From: Flammeovirgaceae bacterium
Lineage (GTDB): Bacteria > Bacteroidota > Bacteroidia > Cytophagales > Cyclobacteriaceae
DNA length: 49,398 nucleotides
Assembly (NCBI GenBank): GCA_021298355.1
Contig: JAJTEH010000017.1
Span: 1 to 49,398, forward strand
Reading direction: 5' to 3'
Below the pieces are notes generated by a model. The model was not told the DNA's origin, did no database searches, and saw only the letters and a program-made list of their open reading frames with translations. The number at the start of each line of letters is the position of its first letter. The stretch's first letter is position 1. This document shows, in pieces, positions 44,551-49,398 of this stretch. The position numbers and the translations under genes were made by a program.

Positions 44551-44552
44551 CG

Positions 44553-44583
44553 GGCTCTGGCTTAAACGCTAGAGCCTTTTTCT
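44553..44583 (+). terminator. Intrinsic terminator after the zinc peptidase gene
   Basis: GGCTCTGGC / GCTAGAGCC forms a 9-bp stem with one G-U pair and a 6-base loop, followed by a T-run. It is 54 bp past the peptidase stop codon. Confidence 0.8.
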
Positions 44584-44611
44584 TGTTATAGCTTCTATAA
44601 AAAACAATTGC

Positions 44612-45751
44612 ATGAACTTTACTTTAACCGAAGAACAACTAGCCGTACAACAAGCAGCACGCGATTTTGCCCAAACAGAATTACTACCCGAAGTAATTGA
44701 AAGAGATACCCATCAGAAATTTCCTGCTGAACAAGTAAAAAAAATGGGCGAGCTAGGTTTTATGGGCATGATGACAGCCCCACAATACGGAGGGGGTGGA
44801 ATGGATACCATTTCGTATGCATTGGCTATGGAAGAAATTTCTAAAGTAGATGCCTCAGCCTCTGTTGTGATGTCTGTTAACAATTCTTTGGTTTGTTGGG
44901 GTTTAGAAAGATTCGGAACCGAAGAACAGAAAGAAAAATATTTAAAACTATTGGCCTCAGGTAAAGTACATGGTGCGTTTTGTTTATCCGAACCGGAAGC
45001 CGGCTCAGACGCCACCAGCCAACGAACAACTGCCGAAGATAAAGGAGATTATTATTTGTTGAATGGAACAAAAAACTGGATCACTAACGGTGGTACTGCT
45101 TCTGTTTATATTGTAATTGCACAAACCGATGCGGAGAAAAGGCACAAAGGCATTAATGCCCTTATTGTAGAAAAAGGAATGCCCGGATTTGTTGTGGGAA
45201 AGAAAGAAGACAAAATGGGTATTCGCGGATCTGATACACATTCTTTGATGTTTACAGATGTAAAAGTGCCAAAAGCCAATAGAATAGGTGCAGATGGTTT
45301 TGGATTTACATTCGCCATGACAACCCTTAACGGTGGTCGTATAGGAATTGCCGCACAAGCTTTAGGAATTGCCAGTGGAGCTTACGAGCTGGCAGTTAAA
45401 TATGCGAAAGAAAGAAAAGCTTTTGGAAAAAAATTAACCGAACACCAGGCAATTCAATTTAAGTTAGCTGACATGGCCACTAAAATTGATGCAGCGCGTT
45501 TGCTGTTGTTTCAAGCTGCCGTTTTAAAAGATGAAGGTAAAGACTTTGTAAAAGCAGCTTCAATGGCAAAATTATTTGCTTCGCAAATTGCACAAGAAGT
45601 AACCACCGAAGCAGTACAAATACATGGTGGGTATGGCTATGTAAAAGAATACCACGTTGAGCGTTTAATGCGCGATGCAAAAATCACGCAGATTTACGAA
45701 GGCACAACAGAGATACAAAAGATGGTAATTTCAAGAGAGATTTTGAAGTAA
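44612..45751 (+). CDS. Acyl-CoA dehydrogenase, short/medium-chain type
   Basis: 379 residues, normal length. It oxidises acyl-CoA to trans-2-enoyl-CoA with FAD, passing electrons to ETF. Signatures are AFCLSEPEAGSDA and KNWITNGG (FAD and substrate binding), and the C-terminal QIHGGYGYVKEYHVERLMRDAKITQIYEGT, whose E in IYEGTTEIQ is the catalytic base of the butyryl/short-chain type. It stands alone with its own promoter and terminator. Confidence 0.95.
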   Translation: MNFTLTEEQLAVQQAARDFAQTELLPEVIERDTHQKFPAEQVKKMGELGFMGMMTAPQYGGGGMDTISYALAMEEISKVDASASVVMSVNNSLVCWGLERFGTEEQKEKYLKLLASGKVHGAFCLSEPEAGSDATSQRTTAEDKGDYYLLNGTKNWITNGGTASVYIVIAQTDAEKRHKGINALIVEKGMPGFVVGKKEDKMGIRGSDTHSLMFTDVKVPKANRIGADGFGFTFAMTTLNGGRIGIAAQALGIASGAYELAVKYAKERKAFGKKLTEHQAIQFKLADMATKIDAARLLLFQAAVLKDEGKDFVKAASMAKLFASQIAQEVTTEAVQIHGGYGYVKEYHVERLMRDAKITQIYEGTTEIQKMVISREILK

Positions 45752-45778
45752 GAATTAAAGTTTCATTTTTATTCAAAG

Positions 45779-45813
45779 TCCCCGGTTGTTAAAATTCGGG
45801 GATTATTTTTTTG
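45779..45813 (+). terminator. Intrinsic terminator after the acyl-CoA dehydrogenase gene
   Basis: TCCCCG...CGGGGA forms a 6-bp GC-rich stem with a 12-base loop, then TTATTTTTTT. It is 27 bp past the stop codon. Confidence 0.8.
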
Positions 45814-45875
45814 TTTAACAACAAATCAATTCTAAAATCTCTACCAAAACTTCTGAACCCTCTTTTCTGTTATTT

Positions 45876-47123
45876 TTGAGTATAAATAGAAAGCCTATCA
45901 AAAAGTTTACTATACCTGCCCACTACGCCTCTACCATTACCGGAAAGATTAAGGAATACAGACGCATGAAAGATTTGCGCAAGCAAGATTTTACCCCCTC
46001 GGTAATAGATCTGGATAACGTTCAGTTTATTTTAGCCCGCCATTTTGGTTTTTGTTATGGTGTAGAAAACGCCATCGAAATAAGCTACAAAGCTTTAGAA
46101 GAAAACCCCGGCAAGCGTGTTTTCTTGCTTAGCCAAATGATACACAACCCGGAAGTAAATGCCGACTTGCAAGAAAGAGGCATTACCTTTATTATGGATA
46201 CAGATGGTAGGCAATTAATTCCCTGGGAAGAAATACAACCTAACGATGTGGTTATTATCCCAGCGTTTGGTACAACTATCGAAATAGAAAATGTACTGCT
46301 TGATAAAGGTGTAGAAATTCAACAATACAATACTACATGTCCGTTTGTAGAAAAGGTCTGGAACCGTGCCGAAAAACTAGGAAAAGATAACCACACGGTT
46401 ATCATTCACGGAAAACCAACACACGAAGAAACCCGTGCTACTTTTTCGCACGCTAACGCACATGCAAAATCGGTTGTTATCCGAAACATGGAAGAAGCCG
46501 AACAATTAGCTGCTTACATAAGAAAAGAAAAAGATCAGCACGCTTTCGAATACGAATTCGCTAACCGTTTCAGTAAAAATTTTTCTGTTGTTACAGATCT
46601 TGTAAAAATTGGCGTAGTAAATCAAACAACCATGCTGGCAAGCGAAACACAAGCTATTGCCGATTACCTGCGTAAAACAATGGAACAAACCTATGGTGCA
46701 GCCGAACTAAAAAATCATTTTGCTGATACACGCGATACACTTTGTTACGCCACCAACGACAACCAGGATGCCACCCACGCTTTATTGCAAACCGATGCCG
46801 ATTTGGCTTTAGTTATTGGCGGCTACAATAGCTCTAACACATCGCACTTGGTAGAATTGTTAGAACAGAAATTTTCTACTTACTTCATTAATGGCGAAAA
46901 AGAAATTGTATCGGCACAAGAAATTAACCATTACGATTACCCTTCCAAAACCAAACGCAATACAAAACACTTTTTGCCTGCTAAAGACAAACTAAAAATT
47001 ATTGTTACCAGTGGCGCATCGTGCCCCGATACTGTTGTAGACAGGGTAATACTTAAACTGGCGAGCCTAGTTCAAGCACAGTTGCCTGTTTCCGCAGCAG
47101 TTGCGCAACAGTTTGGTATATAA
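45876..47123 (+). CDS. ispH: 4-hydroxy-3-methylbut-2-enyl diphosphate reductase
   Basis: About 415 residues from a TTG at 45876. The [4Fe-4S] enzyme makes IPP and DMAPP in the last MEP-pathway step. The three cluster cysteines lie in HFGFCYGVENA, NTTCPFVEKVW and SGASCPDTVVD; HGKPTHEETRAT is the substrate region. The start is uncertain: the ATG at 45966 would drop KKFTIPAHYAS..., which resembles N-termini I recall from Bacteroidota IspH. However, the TTG lies inside TATTTTTG (45871-45878), a perfect -7 box. If that box is used, the mRNA begins downstream of the TTG. Confidence 0.95.
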   Translation: MSINRKPIKKFTIPAHYASTITGKIKEYRRMKDLRKQDFTPSVIDLDNVQFILARHFGFCYGVENAIEISYKALEENPGKRVFLLSQMIHNPEVNADLQERGITFIMDTDGRQLIPWEEIQPNDVVIIPAFGTTIEIENVLLDKGVEIQQYNTTCPFVEKVWNRAEKLGKDNHTVIIHGKPTHEETRATFSHANAHAKSVVIRNMEEAEQLAAYIRKEKDQHAFEYEFANRFSKNFSVVTDLVKIGVVNQTTMLASETQAIADYLRKTMEQTYGAAELKNHFADTRDTLCYATNDNQDATHALLQTDADLALVIGGYNSSNTSHLVELLEQKFSTYFINGEKEIVSAQEINHYDYPSKTKRNTKHFLPAKDKLKIIVTSGASCPDTVVDRVILKLASLVQAQLPVSAAVAQQFGI

Positions 47124-47137
47124 TTGATAAAGGTATT

Positions 47138-47365
47138 TTAAGAAGCTTTTACCTTCGCTTTTTTAGCGGGAGCTTCTACTTTTTTTCCGTTGCGGTGTTC
47201 ACCTAAAATCACGATGTCTTTCGTTGCCTGATATTGCCTTACAGCTTGCATCATGGCCTCCTCAGTATCGCGAATAATAATTGTTCCGGTTTTTGCGCCT
47301 TTATTTCTGATTTCGAGATAAAATCCGTCTTTTTTCTTTTTAGGTAAAATAGGGGGTCTTCCCAT
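47138..47365 (-). CDS. Small conserved-type basic protein, hypothetical
   Basis: 75 residues from the ATG at 47365 (MGRPPILP); the longer frame to 47413 adds non-conserved sequence. The core YLEIRNKGAKTGTIIIRDTEEAMMQAVRQYQ looks like a small alpha/beta domain. The C-terminal tail KKVEAPAKKAKVKAS is Lys/Ala-rich, as in nucleic-acid-binding tails. It converges with ispH with a 14-bp gap. The function is unknown. Confidence 0.65.
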   Translation of the reverse strand: MGRPPILPKKKKDGFYLEIRNKGAKTGTIIIRDTEEAMMQAVRQYQATKDIVILGEHRNGKKVEAPAKKAKVKAS

Positions 47366-47575
47366 GGTTGAAATTATTAATGTACTTACTCCGTTAACGC
47401 GAAATGAACCCAAATCGTGCCGGAGTTATGCAATTTATTGAAAATTAGGTATTTAACCTACTGAAAGAAATGTAAACAAAAGTACTATTGCGTAAAACAT
47501 TCAATAATCAGAATTTCACAAACACTTATTCTTATTTTAACTAATAAAATAGCAAAACTTCCTAGTTTAGCCCGA

Positions 47576-49105
47576 ATGAAAAATGGCTTGTTTTTTTTAG
47601 CATACTGTATGCTATCTCTTGTTTTTGCCTGTTGCCAACAAACCAAATGGCCGCCCTTGCAAGAACCAACGTCTACCCTGTATGTGGCTGCGCTTGCTCC
47701 ATTTTACCATGGAGTTGCCTCGGGCGATCCTCTCGCAGACCGGGTAATTTTATGGACACGCGTAACTCCTGCTACCTCATTACCAGAAATAAAAGTAAAC
47801 TGGCAGGTAGCTACAGATAGTACCTTCGTATCTGTTTATACAGCTGGCGAAACCTCCACCGGCCCCGAAAAAGATTATACCGTAAAGGTAGATGCGAGCG
47901 GCCTTAAACCCGGACAAACTTATTTCTATCGCTTCCAAGCATTGGGCACATATTCTGCCGTTGGTAAAACTAAAACCTTACCAACAGATAACCCACAAAA
48001 CATTTCGCTGGCAGTAGTAAGCTGTAGCAATTGGGAGTTTGGCTATTTCAATGCTTATGCTGCCCTGGCAAAAGAACCTATTGATGCCGTAGTACATCTT
48101 GGCGATTATATCTACGAATACCAAAAAGGTGGTTATGGCGATACCACCCTAAACAGAAAACATATACCTGAACGTGAAATTGTATCGTTGCAGGATTACC
48201 GGTTGCGCTACGCCCAATACCACCTCGATGCCGGCCTTAGAGAAGCCCGCAGCAAAATCCCTTTTATCTGCATCTGGGACGACCACGAAGTAGCCAACAA
48301 CGTGTACACTACAGGAGCACAGAACCATCAGCCTGATGAAGGCGATTTCGAAAGCCGGAAAAACGCAGCCAGGCAAGCCTACTACGAGTGGCTACCCATT
48401 CGCGAAAACAAAGAGCATTACCGATCATTTACGTATGGTAATTTACTGGATCTTATCATGCTGGACGAACGCCTTGCAGGCCGCACCAAACCGGCAGATA
48501 GCCTGGCAGACCCAACTCTTATAAGCGAAAGCCAAACCATGCTAGGAACAGAACAATTACAATGGTTAAAGCAAAACTTGATAAATAGTAAAGCCCAATG
48601 GAAAATAATCGGAAACCAGGTGATTTTTGCAGAAATAGAACAAAGCAAGGTGTTTCCTAAAGCACCCAAAAATTTAGATAGTTGGGATGGCTACCCCTTC
48701 GAACAAAAAAGCATTCGTGATTTTATAAAAAATACTCCCATTCCGAATGTTGTTTTTGTTACAGGCGATACACATGCCAGTTGGGCCATACAAATACGCG
48801 AAGAAAATAATAAAAATCTGGCGGTAGAGCTTGGCACAACCAGTATTTCATCTTCTAACTGGAATGAATACGAGAGCGATAGTGCTGTTATTGAAAAAGA
48901 AAAAATACTGATCAGTCAAAATCCACAGATTGTGTATGGCAATGCGCGAGATCACGGTTATTTATATGTGCGCATATCCGCAGAAACTCTTGTGGCTGAA
49001 TGGCGCTATGTAAAAACCAATAAAGAAATTAATCCAGAAACTTTTACGGGTAAAAAAATCTCGATTGCACCGAAAACATTAAGCATTTCGGAATTAGCTG
49101 ACTAG
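47576..49105 (+). CDS. phoD: Alkaline phosphatase D family protein
   Basis: 509 residues. A signal peptide ends at VFACC (C19/C20), a lipoprotein-type site. The PhoD N-terminal domain (FYHGVASGDPLADRVILWTRVTP) is followed by the catalytic domain: AVVSCSNWEFGYFNAYAAL, AVVHLGDYIYEY, CIWDDHEVANN, IIGNQVIFAE and VTGDTHASWAI. These are Fe/Ca-dependent phosphomono- or diesterases acting outside the cytoplasm. The length is normal for the family. Confidence 0.92.
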   Translation: MKNGLFFLAYCMLSLVFACCQQTKWPPLQEPTSTLYVAALAPFYHGVASGDPLADRVILWTRVTPATSLPEIKVNWQVATDSTFVSVYTAGETSTGPEKDYTVKVDASGLKPGQTYFYRFQALGTYSAVGKTKTLPTDNPQNISLAVVSCSNWEFGYFNAYAALAKEPIDAVVHLGDYIYEYQKGGYGDTTLNRKHIPEREIVSLQDYRLRYAQYHLDAGLREARSKIPFICIWDDHEVANNVYTTGAQNHQPDEGDFESRKNAARQAYYEWLPIRENKEHYRSFTYGNLLDLIMLDERLAGRTKPADSLADPTLISESQTMLGTEQLQWLKQNLINSKAQWKIIGNQVIFAEIEQSKVFPKAPKNLDSWDGYPFEQKSIRDFIKNTPIPNVVFVTGDTHASWAIQIREENNKNLAVELGTTSISSSNWNEYESDSAVIEKEKILISQNPQIVYGNARDHGYLYVRISAETLVAEWRYVKTNKEINPETFTGKKISIAPKTLSISELAD

Positions 49106-49203
49106 CCGTTGCGCCTTTTTCTTGTGCTTACTAGGAAGGTATTTCTTTTTTTTCTTGCGCCTACTCTTAACAGAATATACACGCTACTTTGTTTTTTAAC
49201 TGC

Positions 49204-49398
49204 TTAGTTTAAATGTAGGGTTAAGGGATTTAAAGAAGATGTTGCCCGTTTCGTGTTTATGGGTGCGGGTTTTCTTTTTACGGAAGCCAACTTTCTTTTT
49301 ACGGATGCGGGTTTTCTTTTTACGGAAGCCAACTTTCTTTTTACGGACGCGAGTTTACTTTTTACGGAAGCCAACTTTCTTTTTACGGACGCGAGCTT
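49204..49398 (-). other. Possible 3' end of a heptapeptide-repeat ORF, cut by the window edge
   Basis: On the minus strand the frame is open from the window edge to the TAA at 49204-49206. It reads as repeats of KLASVKR/KPASVKR followed by a non-repeat tail ending in LTLHLN. This would be a lysine-rich repeat protein. However, a 42-bp period keeps every frame open, and both plus-strand alternatives are also open (FFLRKPT and FLFTEAN repeats). Coding is therefore not proven. Confidence 0.3.
49265..49398. repeat. 42-bp tandem repeat running off the window
   Basis: Units start at 49265, 49307, 49349 and 49391, giving three full copies and a partial one. Each unit contains two 21-bp halves sharing TTTCTTTTTACGGA and differing in the following bases (AGCCAAC versus GCGGGT or GCGAGT). 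The changes between units are few, so the array is recent or kept uniform. It begins 160 bp past phoD, with no gene in between. Confidence 0.85.

Overview
This looks like a chromosomal segment from a Bacteroidota bacterium, probably Cytophagales-like. The evidence is the TAnnTTTG-type -7 promoter boxes, the LruC-domain and DUF4270 lipoproteins, the LytTR regulators, and the order starch synthase / DUF4270 / glmS next to panC-panD. The DNA is AT-rich throughout. No rRNA or tRNA gene and no CRISPR array was found.

Layout. (1) 0.3-4.4 kb: a tyrosine recombinase, a divergent zinc-ribbon protein, a lipoprotein and a nucleotidyltransferase. (2) 4.5-27.8 kb: a Wzx/Wzy-type surface polysaccharide locus with built-in signalling. 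It holds a GT2 whose N-terminal membrane segment is split off by a frame change. A phosphorelay set follows (hybrid kinase with its own REC and HPt, stand-alone REC, LytTR regulator, stand-alone HPt, second REC). Next are a LruC lipoprotein, a short TolC-like protein, a Wzz-like protein with a degenerate kinase domain, a glycosyltransferase, Wzy, Wzx and a further glycosyltransferase. A converging minus-strand operon carries an acyltransferase and more glycosyltransferases, followed by a second LytTR regulator and a WcaJ-type initiating sugar transferase. (3) 27.6-30.4 kb: a small membrane protein and a large erythromycin-esterase-like fusion protein. (4) 30,553-37,210: a 6,658-bp Tn7-like element. 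(5) 37.3-49.1 kb: housekeeping genes glmS, a DUF4270 lipoprotein, a starch-synthase-like protein, panC, panD, a flippase-like protein, a zinc peptidase, an acyl-CoA dehydrogenase, ispH and phoD. A 42-bp tandem repeat runs off the right edge.

The most notable object is the Tn7-like element. Its ends read 5'-TGTA...TACA-3' and it is flanked by a perfect 5-bp duplication (ATAGC). It has three binding-site-like repeats at the left end and two at the right end, and it sits 49 bp after the glmS stop codon. Joining the flanks rebuilds an intrinsic glmS terminator that the insertion cut in its loop. The only transposition gene inside is a TnsD/TniQ target selector; tnsA, tnsB and tnsC are absent. Inside the element, just downstream of tniQ, is a tandem duplication of about 245 bp carrying about ten more right-end-like repeats, largely at 21-bp spacing. 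Cargo includes a LytS/LytTR two-component pair, a membrane phosphatase, and truncated TlpA and AraC-type genes. The element therefore looks non-autonomous and partly decayed, and its tniQ lies where glmS read-through could express it.
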